A stretch of 64,000 nucleotides of DNA from Bradyrhizobium valentinum. Lineage in GTDB: Bacteria > Pseudomonadota > Alphaproteobacteria > Rhizobiales > Xanthobacteraceae. The notes below the pieces were generated by a model. It was not told the origin of the DNA and ran no database searches. It saw nothing but the letters and a program-made list of their open reading frames with translations. The stretch covers positions 27,473-91,472 of the forward strand of contig NZ_LLXX01000120.1 of the NCBI RefSeq assembly GCF_001440405.1. The letters are read 5' to 3'. This document shows, piece after piece, positions 27,577-36,743 of this stretch (positions are counted from its first letter, which is position 1; every line of letters begins with the position of its first letter). Both the position numbers and the translations under genes were made by a program.

Positions 27577-28896
27577 TCAGTTTCTCTGGTTTCGCTCTGC
27601 CTGCCGCGACCAGGCCTCGTCGCGAGCGGAAGGCCTGCGGTCGAGCCGGGCCGAGATGCATCGGGCCGCCTTGTCGCCCTGACCGGCGCGCAGGTATGCA
27701 ACGATCAGCGTATCCTCCCACAATTCGCGCTGGGCGTGGCTGCCGCCAATGCGCGCAAGGTCAGCAAGGGCAGGTTCGAGCAAGCGGATCGCGCCCGCAT
27801 TGTCGCCTTCGGCAAATGCCCAAATGCCGCGGCAGAGGTCGATGGCGGCGCGGCCCGGCATCAGCTTGCCGTCGGCGTCGCGTGCTTCGAGTTGCGCCAG
27901 TCGAATATTCAGCGCATCGCTGCCGGTCATTGCGGTCGCCAGTGCGAAATGAACGTCGGCAAAATGCGCTCCCGCTTGCGGAAAGTACTTTTCGCCGTAG
28001 GCGGCGACATCCCGCCAATGCGGCTCCAGGCCGGTCTGGCCGGCCAGCGAAAGCCGCCACAACAGCGAGGCGCCGTCGGTGAAGATGTTTAGCGGCGGGT
28101 AGGGGCGGCCTGCCGGCTTGATATGCTGCTCGTAGATCGCAAGCGCGCCGTCGAGATCGCCGGCGTCGAGCGCGGTCAGCGCGACATGCCAGGCGAGGTG
28201 CCCATGCAGAAAACTCTGGCGGTCATGCGCGGGCATCCACTGCGACAGGAAGCTGCGGCCGGCGTCCATATCGCCCTGTTCGAACATCGCATGCGAGAGG
28301 CCGTGCGCGGCATTGGCGTTGGCCGATCGCAACTCCATTGCACGTTCGGATAGCGCCCGGCCCGTGGAGAGATTTCCCGCCTCGGTGTGCGACCAGCCGA
28401 GGTAGCTGACAAACCACCAGTCGTCGCCATAATGGCGTGCGTGCCGTTCGCAGATCGCGAGCTTGGCCGCATCGTGATCGGGACGGCCCGAGAACGCGTA
28501 GAGACCGAACGCGCCGAGCAGGATCGACAGCACCTGCGCGTCGCGCGGATATTCGTCGAGATGCGCCTCGGCGGCGGTCACCGCGACCTTCGGCTTGCTC
28601 TCGATCACGGCGGCCATGATCTCCACATGGCTTTTTTCGCGCGGCGTTGCGCCGGCGGCAAGCTCGCGGGCCTGTGCTGCCATGGCGCGCGCCTTGCCGC
28701 CTTCCATGTTGAGCTGATGCAGCCGCGCGCGCCCGATATGCGCCAGCGCAAAGCTCGGATCTTCCGCAATCGCCCTGTCGAAGGCGTCCTCGGCACCATG
28801 CCAGGCCGACAGCATGCAGTCGACGCCGTCGCGGTAATGCGCCGCGGCGCGGCCCGAGGTGGTTGTCAGCGGCAGGTCATATCTGTCCCGGTTCAT
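27577..28896 (-). CDS. TTC38-like tetratricopeptide protein
   Basis: 439 residues from the ATG at 28896 (AAGGAC upstream); a longer frame from 28962 is unlikely. The sequence has regular TPR-like helices (AAAHYRDGVDCMLSAWHGAE; FDRAIAEDPSFALAHIGRAR; LSERAMELRSANANAAHGLSHAMFEQ, read in parts). The family resembles human TTC38, a cytosolic TPR protein of unclear role. It has no signal peptide or catalytic motif. It is convergent with the cyclase gene. Confidence 0.82.
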   Translation of the reverse strand: MNRDRYDLPLTTTSGRAAAHYRDGVDCMLSAWHGAEDAFDRAIAEDPSFALAHIGRARLHQLNMEGGKARAMAAQARELAAGATPREKSHVEIMAAVIESKPKVAVTAAEAHLDEYPRDAQVLSILLGAFGLYAFSGRPDHDAAKLAICERHARHYGDDWWFVSYLGWSHTEAGNLSTGRALSERAMELRSANANAAHGLSHAMFEQGDMDAGRSFLSQWMPAHDRQSFLHGHLAWHVALTALDAGDLDGALAIYEQHIKPAGRPYPPLNIFTDGASLLWRLSLAGQTGLEPHWRDVAAYGEKYFPQAGAHFADVHFALATAMTGSDALNIRLAQLEARDADGKLMPGRAAIDLCRGIWAFAEGDNAGAIRLLEPALADLARIGGSHAQRELWEDTLIVAYLRAGQGDKAARCISARLDRRPSARDEAWSRQAERNQRN

Positions 28897-29043
28897 TTTC
28901 TTGTCCTTGGGTGCTGTGGGATCGCGCAAGCCTAGCAGAGACGAGATGCGGGGCATCCACAATATTGTGGCTGCCTGTCTTCAGGCGGTTGAGCGGATGC
29001 CGATCCGCCGCTAGCGTGCGCTCGCGACAGGTTGGCAGGTGAC

Positions 29044-30222
29044 ATGACCTTAGAATCGCCTGATATCGGCAGGCCGAATATCGATGTATCAGCGGGCCCT
29101 CCCGACGCGGCGGCCGCGGACATGCCGCTGCTCCGGGTCGAAGGGGTTTCCAAGAAATTCGGCAGTTTCCCCGCGGTGGACCACCTTTCGCTCGACATCA
29201 GGGCAGGCGAGTTCTTTGCGCTGCTCGGCCCGAGCGGCTGCGGCAAGACCACGCTGCTGAGAATGCTTGCCGGCTTCGAGACGCCCGACGAGGGCCGCAT
29301 CCTGCTTGGCGGCCGCGACATCGCGCCGGTGCTGCCGCACGAACGGCCCGTCAACATGATGTTTCAGAACTACGCGCTGTTCCCGCATCTTTCGGTGCGG
29401 GACAATATCGCGTTCGGGCTGAAGCGCGCGGGGATGGCGCGCGCCGCCATCGACACCCGCGTCGCCGAGATGGTGGCGCTGGTCAAGCTGGAGGGCATGG
29501 AGAAGCGCAGGCCGGACCAGCTTTCCGGCGGCCAGCGGCAGCGCGTGGCGCTGGCGCGCTCGCTGGCGCGGCGGCCCAAGGTTCTGTTGCTCGACGAGCC
29601 GCTGGCCGCGCTCGACAAGAAGCTGCGTGAGAGCACGCAACAGGAATTGATGGAGCTGCAGCGCCGCCTCGGCATGACCTTCATCGTCGTCACCCACGAC
29701 CAGGAAGAGGCGATGACGATGGCCAACAGAATCGGCGTTATGAACGCCGGCCGGCTCGAACAGGTCGCGCCCCCGCGCGATCTCTACGAGGCGCCGGCCT
29801 CGCGCTGGGTCGCCCAGTTCGTCGGTGACGTCAACCTGTTCGACGGCGAAGTCACGTCGCACGAACATCATCGCCTGACCATTGCGACCCGGGACGGCGG
29901 AGCCATCGTGGTCGCGGTGCCGCGTCAGCCCGTCGCCAAGTCCCCGGTCTCGGTCGCGATCCGCCCCGAGAAGGTAAAGCTGTCGCGCCCCGGCGTGGCA
30001 TCGGATGCGTCCAATTCGCAGCCGATCAACCGGCTCGAAGGGGTCGTCACCGACGTCAGTTATCTCGGCGGCTCGACCGTCTACAAGGTCAAGCTCGATT
30101 CCGGCGCGATCCTGCGCTCGTCGGTGGCCAATACCGCGCGGCTGGACACCGATACTTATGATGTGAGCCAGCGCGTGGTGGCGTGGTTTACATCAGATGA
30201 TTGCGTGGTGCTGGAACAATGA
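29044..30222 (+). CDS. potA: Polyamine-type ABC transporter ATP-binding protein
   Basis: 392 residues from the ATG at 29044 (another in-frame ATG is at 29122). The ATPase has Walker A GPSGCGKTT, Q-loop QNYALFPHLS, signature LSGGQRQRVALARSL, Walker B LLLDEPLAALD and the switch His in VTHDQEE. The C-terminal TOBE-type domain is present. It energises uptake of putrescine/spermidine-type solutes, an assignment that follows from the adjacent PotB/PotC-type permeases. It overlaps potB by 4 nt. Confidence 0.92.
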   Translation: MTLESPDIGRPNIDVSAGPPDAAAADMPLLRVEGVSKKFGSFPAVDHLSLDIRAGEFFALLGPSGCGKTTLLRMLAGFETPDEGRILLGGRDIAPVLPHERPVNMMFQNYALFPHLSVRDNIAFGLKRAGMARAAIDTRVAEMVALVKLEGMEKRRPDQLSGGQRQRVALARSLARRPKVLLLDEPLAALDKKLRESTQQELMELQRRLGMTFIVVTHDQEEAMTMANRIGVMNAGRLEQVAPPRDLYEAPASRWVAQFVGDVNLFDGEVTSHEHHRLTIATRDGGAIVVAVPRQPVAKSPVSVAIRPEKVKLSRPGVASDASNSQPINRLEGVVTDVSYLGGSTVYKVKLDSGAILRSSVANTARLDTDTYDVSQRVVAWFTSDDCVVLEQ

Positions 30223-31133
30223 GCACGCGCCGCATCTTCGCCCAGCCGGCACGCTATGCCGCCATCGCACCATATTTGTGGATGGTGCTGTTCTTTCTGG
30301 TGCCGTTCGGATTCGTGCTGAAGATCAGCCTGTCGCAGACCGCGATCGCGCAGCCGCCCTATGTGCCCGTGTTCGATTTCACCGAAGGATGGGCGGCGAT
30401 CAAGGCGGCCTTCGCGCAGCTCTCGCTGGATAATTTCAAGCTGCTGGTCTCGGACAATCTCTACCTCAGCTCCTACTTGCGCAGCCTCATCGTCGCGGTG
30501 ACCTCGACATTGATCCTGCTGTTGATCGGCTACCCCATTGCCTATGGCATGGCGCGGCTGCCTCAACGCTGGCAGGCGATTGCGATGATGCTGGTGATCG
30601 TGCCCTTCTGGACCTCGTTCCTGATCCGCATCTATGCCTGGATCAACATTTTGCAGCATGACGGCCTGCTCAACACGGTGTTGCTCGCGCTGCATCTGGT
30701 CTCGTCGCCGGTGGTGTGGCTCTCGACCGACACCGCGATGTATATCGGCATCGTCTATTCCTATCTGCCGTTCATGATCCTGCCGCTCTACGCGACGCTC
30801 TCCAAGATGGATCCCGCGCTCCTGGAAGCCGCAAGCGATCTCGGCGCGTCGCCGCAGCAGGCGTTCTGGCTGGTGACGTTCCCGCTGTCCCTGCCGGGCG
30901 TCGGCGCCGGCGCGCTTTTGTGCTTCATCCCGATCGTCGGCGAGTTCGTGATCCCCGATCTGTTGGCCGGCTCCAGCTCGATGATGATCGGCCAGACGCT
31001 GTGGCTGGAATTCTTCACCAACAAGGACTGGCCGGTCGCTTCCGCTGCCGCCATCGCATTGCTGGCGCTGCTGGTGCCGCCGCTACTGCTCTACGACCGG
31101 CTGCAGCGCCGCACGCTGGAGGGCGGACGCTGA
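30219..31133 (+). CDS. potB: Polyamine-type ABC transporter permease
   Basis: 304 residues with about six membrane helices. The EAA loop, which contacts the ATPase, is visible: EAASDLGASPQQAFWLVTFPLS. The PotB-type YIGIVYSYLPFMILPLYATL segment precedes it. It overlaps both neighbours (ATGA at 30219; the stop shares a base with the potC start at 31133), so potABC is one tightly coupled operon. No substrate-binding gene follows, so that component must be elsewhere. Confidence 0.92.
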   Translation: MSTRRIFAQPARYAAIAPYLWMVLFFLVPFGFVLKISLSQTAIAQPPYVPVFDFTEGWAAIKAAFAQLSLDNFKLLVSDNLYLSSYLRSLIVAVTSTLILLLIGYPIAYGMARLPQRWQAIAMMLVIVPFWTSFLIRIYAWINILQHDGLLNTVLLALHLVSSPVVWLSTDTAMYIGIVYSYLPFMILPLYATLSKMDPALLEAASDLGASPQQAFWLVTFPLSLPGVGAGALLCFIPIVGEFVIPDLLAGSSSMMIGQTLWLEFFTNKDWPVASAAAIALLALLVPPLLLYDRLQRRTLEGGR

Positions 31134-31948
31134 TGGCCGGCAGGGTCAACAGGCTGTCGCCATTCAACGTCACCGCGCTCGCGCTCGGGATGGCGTTTCT
31201 GTACCTGCCGATCGTGATCCTCGTCATCTATTCCTTCAACGCCTCGCGGCTGGTGACGGTGTGGGGCGGCTGGTCGCTGCGTTGGTATCAAGAGTTCTTC
31301 AACGATCGCGCCATGCTGGACGCGGCCTGGATGAGCCTTCGTGTCGCCGCGGTGTCGGCCACGATCGCCACGCTGCTGGGCACGCTGGCGGCCGTCGGGC
31401 TGGTCCGCGGCGAGCGCTTCAAGGGCCGGTCGCTGTTTTCCGGCATGCTCTACGCGCCGCTGGTGATGCCGGAGGTGATCTCGGGGCTTTCTCTGCTGCT
31501 ATTGTTCGTCGCGCTCAACGCCGAACGCGGCTTCTGGACGGTGACGATCGCCCACACCACGCTGACCATGTGCTTCGTTACGGTGGTAGTGCAGTCGCGC
31601 CTCGCCTCGCTCGACCGCAGCCTGGAAGAGGCGGCGATGGATCTCGGCTGCGATCCGGTGCAGGCGTTTCTCTCGGTGACCTTGCCGCTGATCATCCCGG
31701 CGATCGCCGCCGGCTGGATGCTGGCCTTCACGCTCTCGCTCGACGATGTCGTGATCGCAAGTTTCACGACCGGTCCCGGCTCGGCGACGCTGCCGATCCG
31801 GATCTATTCCGAAGTGCGGCTGGGCGTGAAGCCCGAGATCAACGCGATCTGCACCATGGTGATCGCGCTGATCGCGGTGGTGATCGTGATCGCTTCGCTC
31901 GCCTCGAAGCTGTCGAACTCGGAGGCTAAGAGCGCGGCGCCGTTATAG
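31133..31948 (+). CDS. potC: Polyamine-type ABC transporter permease
   Basis: 271 residues with six membrane helices and the conserved EAAMDLGCDPVQAFLSVTLPL loop. PotC-type features include LPIVILVIYSFN near the N-terminus and SLDDVVIASFTTGPGSATLP after the loop. It starts on the last base of the potB stop (TGATG). It is convergent with the sugar-type ABC operon across a palindromic repeat. Confidence 0.92.
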   Translation: MAGRVNRLSPFNVTALALGMAFLYLPIVILVIYSFNASRLVTVWGGWSLRWYQEFFNDRAMLDAAWMSLRVAAVSATIATLLGTLAAVGLVRGERFKGRSLFSGMLYAPLVMPEVISGLSLLLLFVALNAERGFWTVTIAHTTLTMCFVTVVVQSRLASLDRSLEEAAMDLGCDPVQAFLSVTLPLIIPAIAAGWMLAFTLSLDDVVIASFTTGPGSATLPIRIYSEVRLGVKPEINAICTMVIALIAVVIVIASLASKLSNSEAKSAAPL

Positions 31949-31954
31949 TAGCCC

Positions 31955-32059
31955 CGTCATTCCGGGGCGATGTGAAACATCGAACTATGGGGCGCCCTTG
32001 CGCCCCTGAGAATCTCGAGATTCCGGGGTCTGGTGCTAGCGCACCATCCCGGAATGACG
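31955..32059. repeat. Palindromic intergenic repeat
   Basis: Begins CGTCATTCCGGG (31955-31966) and ends with the exact complement CCCGGAATGACG (32048-32059). Inner palindromes are GGGGCGCCCTTGCGCCCC and GAATCTCGAGATTC. It lies between two convergent operons and may end transcription from both sides. Confidence 0.75.
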
Positions 32060-32065
32060 GCACAA

Positions 32066-32917
32066 TCACGACTTCACCGCGCCGGCTGTCAGCCCGCCCA
32101 CCATATAGCGCTTGAACGCGTAATAGATCGCGGCCGGCGGCAGCGCGTAGATGAAGCCGGTGGTCATCAAGAGTTCCCACGGCGAATCGTCCGCGGCCAG
32201 GAAGTTGCCGAGCGCCACGGGGAGCGTGATCTCGGTGTCCTTCGAGAGCAGCAGGAAGGCATAGAGATATTCGTTCCAGGCGAGCAGGATTGCGTAGGTG
32301 CCGATCGCGACCAGCGAGGGCATCATCAGCGGCACATAGACCAGGCGGAACAACTGCAGCGTAGTGGCGCCGTCCATGGTGGCGGCCTCGTCGAGCTCGA
32401 CCGGCAGCTTGTCGGAGGCCTGCTTCAAGACCCAGATCGCGTAAGGCGAGGCGATCGTTACCATCGCGAGAATCAGCGACCAGTGATTGTTCAAGAGGCC
32501 ATAGTTGCCCATGGTCCGGTACATCGGCACGGCGAGGAAGGCCGCCGGGATGAAGTAGGTGAACAGCGCCAGATTCATCACCCAGCGGCCGCCGGGCACG
32601 CGCAGCCGCGAGATCGAGAACGCCGCGGCGGTCGCGATCATCAATGTCAGTGCGCCCGCCGAAAGCGCGATCACCACCGAATTGAAGAACTGGATCCAGA
32701 AATCGCGCAGGAAGTAATGCTCCTGGTAGAACACGATCTTGAAATTGTTCAGCGTCGGATGCGTGGGCCAGAGTTTTCCCGAGAACGCGTCCTCCTTCGG
32801 CGAGATCGCGAACAGGAACATGTGGTAGATCGGCACCAGCGTCCAGATGAGCACGGGGATGCCGATCAGCAGCAGCTTTGCTTCGGTGCCGATTTCGCGG
32901 AGTGTTGGCAGCTTCAT
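32066..32917 (-). CDS. Carbohydrate-type ABC permease (MalG-like)
   Basis: 283 residues from the ATG at 32917. Six membrane helices and the EAA loop DEAATMDGATTLQLFRLVYVPL with the MalG-type LAWNEYLYAFLLLS segment. It ends FKRYMVGGLTAGAVKS, the standard C-terminus of the sugar permease family. It overlaps the first permease by 4 nt. The transported sugar or polyol is not evident. Confidence 0.9.
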   Translation of the reverse strand: MKLPTLREIGTEAKLLLIGIPVLIWTLVPIYHMFLFAISPKEDAFSGKLWPTHPTLNNFKIVFYQEHYFLRDFWIQFFNSVVIALSAGALTLMIATAAAFSISRLRVPGGRWVMNLALFTYFIPAAFLAVPMYRTMGNYGLLNNHWSLILAMVTIASPYAIWVLKQASDKLPVELDEAATMDGATTLQLFRLVYVPLMMPSLVAIGTYAILLAWNEYLYAFLLLSKDTEITLPVALGNFLAADDSPWELLMTTGFIYALPPAAIYYAFKRYMVGGLTAGAVKS

Positions 32918-33786
32918 CGCGACAACCGTTTCATCATGAAATAGACCAGCGGCAGCACGAACGGCAGCGCGCAGACGATGGAGGCCATCGCGAGCGAGAG
33001 CTGGTCGAGCCGGAGATAGCGGATGCCGAGCGTTGCCAGTACGTGGGTGAGGTCGGCGGGGCCGCCGCCGGTGAGCAGATAGACGCTGTTGAAATCGCCG
33101 AGCGTCCAGATCATCGAGAGCAGGGTGCAGGTGACGTAGAGCGTCTGCATCGACGGCCAGGTGATGAAGCGGAATTTCTGCCACCAGGTGGCGCCGTCGA
33201 CTTCGGCCGCTTCATAGAGGTCGTGCGAGATCGCAAGGCGCCCGGTCATCAGGATCAGCGTCCAGAACGGCAGCGATTTCCAGATGTGCACGCCGATAGC
33301 CATCGCGAGCGCCACCGTCGGATCGTTCAGCCAGTTCGGGCCGTCCTCGGCGGTGAACTTGAAGATCAACTGGTTGACCACGCCCCATTCCGGATTGAAC
33401 ATGAAGCGCACGGAGAGGATGGTCGGGATCGACGGCACCGCCCAGGGCAGGATGAACAGCACCGACAGCCATTTGATCCAGGTACGCTGCTGCGCGAAGA
33501 AGCCGGACAAAAACAGCGCGATCGCCATCTTGAGATTGATGCCGACGAGCAGGAAGATCAGCGTGTTGACGGCGGCGCGCGCGAAGATCGGATCGTGATA
33601 GAGCGCGACATAGCTCGCCGGATGCCGCGCCAGCCACAGCCCGTAGCCGACGGGATAGACCACGAAGGCCAGGAACACGAGGATGTAGGGCGCGAGCAGC
33701 ACGATGCCCCAGACTTGCGGTGTAGTCAGCCGGGCTGAGAGCGGCGGGCTTGCTATTGCCGGATCGCCCGAAAGCGTGATTGCCAT
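32914..33786 (-). CDS. Carbohydrate-type ABC permease (MalF-like)
   Basis: 290 residues with six membrane helices and the coupling loop EAAEVDGATWWQKFRFITWP. The N-terminal YILVFLAFVVYPVGYGLWLA is typical of the MalF/UgpA group. It is the first of the two permeases behind the binding protein. A 121-bp palindromic repeat lies between it and the binding-protein gene, which may reduce permease expression relative to the binding protein. Confidence 0.9.
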   Translation of the reverse strand: MAITLSGDPAIASPPLSARLTTPQVWGIVLLAPYILVFLAFVVYPVGYGLWLARHPASYVALYHDPIFARAAVNTLIFLLVGINLKMAIALFLSGFFAQQRTWIKWLSVLFILPWAVPSIPTILSVRFMFNPEWGVVNQLIFKFTAEDGPNWLNDPTVALAMAIGVHIWKSLPFWTLILMTGRLAISHDLYEAAEVDGATWWQKFRFITWPSMQTLYVTCTLLSMIWTLGDFNSVYLLTGGGPADLTHVLATLGIRYLRLDQLSLAMASIVCALPFVLPLVYFMMKRLSR

Positions 33787-33827
33787 ACGTTTACTCTTGC
33801 AGTCTTAGAACGAGATGCGGCTACGCG

Positions 33828-33948
33828 GTCGTCCCTGCGAACGCAGGGACCCATAACCACAGGCGGTCGTTGTTGCGCAAAGCCGTTAACCAGCATCGTC
33901 CAAAAACGACCGCCGCGGAGTATGGGTCCCTGCTTTCGCAGGGACGAC
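33828..33948. repeat. Palindromic repeat with hairpin at each end
   Basis: GTCGTCCCTGCG (33828-33839) is repeated as its complement at 33937-33948. Each end is also a hairpin by itself (GTCCCTGCGAACGCAGGGAC at the left). A near copy occurs at 50282-50399. It sits inside the ABC operon, between binding-protein and permease genes. Confidence 0.8.
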
Positions 33949-33972
33949 TCGCGGCGGCTGGCATCGTTTACG

Positions 33973-35358
33973 TCAACCCGCGACCTGCTTGATGCGGGCG
34001 ATCAGTTCGTCGACGGCCTTGTCGACCGGAACCTTCTCGCTCACCACACGGTTCATCGCCTTGGCCCAGACGTTCTCGTTGTTCAGGATCGTGAACTTCC
34101 AGTTCTTGGTGAAGTCGAACGGCGTGGTGCCGCCGGTGAACTGATTGTACACGGCCTTGCGATGCCGGTCAGCCTGCCAGAACGGGCTCTGCTGGCTGGC
34201 TGATGTCACCGGGAACCAGCGGCCCAGCGCGCCCTCGATATAGGGCCGCACGTTCTCCTCCTGCAGCAGGAATTTGATGAATTCCTTGCCCTCAGCCTTG
34301 TTCTTGGCGACCGTGAACATCAACCCGGTCTTGACGTCCGATCGGTACTTGATCGGCGTGCCGTCCGGCTTGTTGGGGAACGAGGCGGTGATGATGGTCT
34401 CGTCATAGTTCTTCTTGCCGAGCGCGCGCTGTTCCGGCGTCAGCGCCGGGTTGTTGGCGTCGTCGAGCCATTTCGCCGCGATCGAGATCGTGAAGTTGTG
34501 CGTCATCACGATCGTCTTGTTGTGGAAAGCTACGTTGTTGTCCGGATCCTTCCAGGTGGTGGAGGAGGGCGGAGTGCAGCCCTTGATGTAGGTGTCGGTG
34601 TAATCCTTCATCGCCTTGATCAGGTTCTCGCGCACCTTGGGATCGTCGACCGTAAGCTTGCCGTCGTCATCGACCAGCTTGACATTGTAGGCGTCCATGA
34701 AGGTGTAGAACGACTGGAACGAGTCGGTGGATTCGACGCCCATCGGCTGGCCGACGGCGTAGACGCGCTGGCCGGTGGCCTTGCGGATCGCCGGCTGCAC
34801 CTTGTTGCACCAGAACGACCAGTAGTCTTCCCATTTGGTCGGGATGTCGCTCTGCTTGAAGCCGGCCTGCTCCAGCATGTCCTGCCAGATCTGGACGTGC
34901 ATGCTCTGCTGCTTCAGCGGAAAGCCGTAATAGGCCTTCTTCTTGGCGACGTCGTTATAGAGCAGCGCGGTTTCCAGCGTGTTCGGCGCGAACGCGGATT
35001 TCATCGGCAGCAGAATGTCGCCGAGATCCTCAAGCTTGCCCTCATAGGCCCATTTGCCCTGCGCCTGCACGTCATAGCTGTCGGAATAGGCGACGTCGGG
35101 CACGGTACCGGAATCCAGCGCCGCCACGGTCTTCGGGATCATGTCCTGAATGGCGTATTGCGACAGTTCGACCTTGATGCCGGTCTTGGCCTCGAATTTC
35201 TTGATCGCCTCCAAAAGTGCGTCGTCCTCGGACTTGTAAAAGCCCTTGCCGAACCAGACGGTGATGGTCTTTTGCTGGGCCAGTGCGGGTGCGGTGGCGT
35301 AAAACAGCCCGACCGCAGCGACCGCGAGTGAAAGCCCACCTAGTTTCTTGGATATCAC
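33973..35358 (-). CDS. ABC transporter substrate-binding protein (family 1)
   Basis: 461 residues with a clear signal peptide (LSLAVAAVGLFYATAPALA, cleavage before QQKTITVWFG). The mature part is a family 1 (MalE-type) periplasmic binding protein: a long two-lobed sequence beginning with ITVWFGKGFYKSEDDAL, with KFEAKTGIKVEL. It precedes the two MalF/MalG-like permeases. No ATPase gene follows, so a shared MsmK/UgpC-type ATPase elsewhere must drive it. Confidence 0.88.
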   Translation of the reverse strand: MISKKLGGLSLAVAAVGLFYATAPALAQQKTITVWFGKGFYKSEDDALLEAIKKFEAKTGIKVELSQYAIQDMIPKTVAALDSGTVPDVAYSDSYDVQAQGKWAYEGKLEDLGDILLPMKSAFAPNTLETALLYNDVAKKKAYYGFPLKQQSMHVQIWQDMLEQAGFKQSDIPTKWEDYWSFWCNKVQPAIRKATGQRVYAVGQPMGVESTDSFQSFYTFMDAYNVKLVDDDGKLTVDDPKVRENLIKAMKDYTDTYIKGCTPPSSTTWKDPDNNVAFHNKTIVMTHNFTISIAAKWLDDANNPALTPEQRALGKKNYDETIITASFPNKPDGTPIKYRSDVKTGLMFTVAKNKAEGKEFIKFLLQEENVRPYIEGALGRWFPVTSASQQSPFWQADRHRKAVYNQFTGGTTPFDFTKNWKFTILNNENVWAKAMNRVVSEKVPVDKAVDELIARIKQVAG

Positions 35359-35556
35359 GTTGTTCTCCCTGAAAACGCCGGCTTGTTAACCGGTTGGATA
35401 AAAGACTTAGCGCATGCGCGCGGCCTGATCCAGATGCCAAATGCCAGACTTGCGTAGGGGGAGCGGATGTTTGTGGCGTCATTGCGGGCGAGGCAATTTG
35501 TTCGCCGAAGCTTTAGGGAAGGTGAAAGCAATCCATACCATCGCGCCACACAACGA

Positions 35557-35660
35557 CTGTCATGCTCCGCGAAAGCGGGGCATCCAGTACGCCGCGGCCT
35601 ATCGATCAAATTCTGCTGTCTCTGGAATACTGGATCGTCCGCCTTCGCGGACGATGACGA
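35557..35660. repeat. Palindromic intergenic repeat
   Basis: Contains GCTCCGCGAAAGCGGGGC, then ATCCAGTA (35582-35589), whose complement TACTGGAT follows at 35628-35635, and the right hairpin CGTCCGCCTTCGCGGACG. It lies in the leader region upstream of the binding-protein gene. Confidence 0.7.
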
Positions 35661-35700
35661 CCGAATATGGGTTCACGATCTCGCGGCGCGATGCGCCCGA

Positions 35701-36420
35701 GGCTTGACCGAAGCTCTCGCCCAATGAGGGCGCAGGGAAGACCGGGTGCGCGCTGCACCGGCGGTCTCGTGTGCAATGTGCACAAAGAAGTGCGCACACG
35801 AGCATACAGGTCCAGCGGAGAGCATCCGGCCTTCCCTGCGCAATGGTTTGACGGCTTATGCCGTGCTCTCCCCGGAGACGAATTCCTCTTGCCTCCGTCA
35901 TCGGCGAATTAGCGGCTGATCGAAGCCCGGTTGGGCTCGAACAACCTCCGCCGATTTGGCACCAGCCACGGGTGCCAGGACCACACGGTTTTGCCGTACG
36001 CAGCTTCCTTCACCAAACCATTCGACCGGCCGTGCGACCAACCGAAGTTTTGGCGGAGGCGTTTAAGCGCCGTTCGTCTACACGCTGTCGATCGCTCACG
36101 GAAAACCGCCCTGCGAACATGCCTGCGCGCCCAACGCTGCCGCGTCCACCGCATCCCATCCCAACGTTTCGTGACGATCGCGATACGCCCCTCGTTCAAG
36201 GGGATGAGGTGCGGGAGTTATGGGGGTGATTTGGGGGAAACAGGAAGGGGAATATTTTTGGAGCGAGGGCTGGACGGGGCAAATCAGATTGATTGGTTTA
36301 AGGAAATTAGTGTTTTGGCGCAACGGGCCTGTGGTCGAAAACGCAGCAAGCGTAGCCCGCATGACCAACGGGTCGCGCGAACGCGCGCCCGATGACAGGC
36401 TCCGCGATATGCGGGGAACT
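35701..36420. other. Repeat-derived region with strong RNA-like stems, no gene
   Basis: No convincing gene in either strand; several open frames are low quality. From 35732 to 35871 there is ordered secondary structure. 35732-35745 pairs with 35826-35839 (13 of 14, the exception being a G-U pair on the reverse strand). 35766-35774 pairs perfectly with 35794-35802. 35817-35824 pairs perfectly with 35864-35871, which would form a pseudoknot with the first stem. From about 36200 the sequence turns GA-rich. I recall similar sequence as a multi-copy element in Bradyrhizobium genomes, but could not check. Confidence 0.55.
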
Positions 36421-36476
36421 GGATAGCGAAGGCGCCAGATGTTGCCGCGGTCATCTGGTCCATGCTCGCTGATGTG

Positions 36477-36734
36477 TCAAGCCGCCGATAGCCGCACGCG
36501 GAATTTGCTGCCGGTTGCCTCGGCGTAGCGCAGGAGCGTCTTGGTGCTCGGAAGCGTCTGGCCGTTTTCAAGTCGCGCGATGGTGGATTGGCCGGTGCCC
36601 TTCCGGGCAAGTTCGGCCTGCGACAAGCCTGCGCGCAGGCGAGCGGAGCGGTTCGGCGGCTATCTCAAATTCCGGAGCCAACACATCGTACTCGGGGAAT
36701 GGAGTTGGTTGCACGGTGTGACGATCATTGCCAT
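36477..36734 (-). pseudogene. Decayed XRE-type helix-turn-helix gene
   Basis: The reverse strand encodes a recognisable HTH protein, but in pieces: MAMIVTPCNQL in one frame, EYDVLAPEFEIAAE in a second, and the HTH body (LRAGLSQAELARKGTGQSTI; ARLENGQTLPSTKTLLRYAE) in a third. Two frameshifts are therefore needed, and a TAG lies just upstream of the HTH body in its frame. Related genes often act as antitoxins. The product is presumably not made. Confidence 0.65.
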
Positions 36735-36743
36735 GCCGTAACG

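Noticed and set aside
35599..36395. Several 60-150-residue frames in the repeat region
   Set aside because: They are translations of palindromic and structured repeat sequence on both strands, without binding sites or consistent composition.
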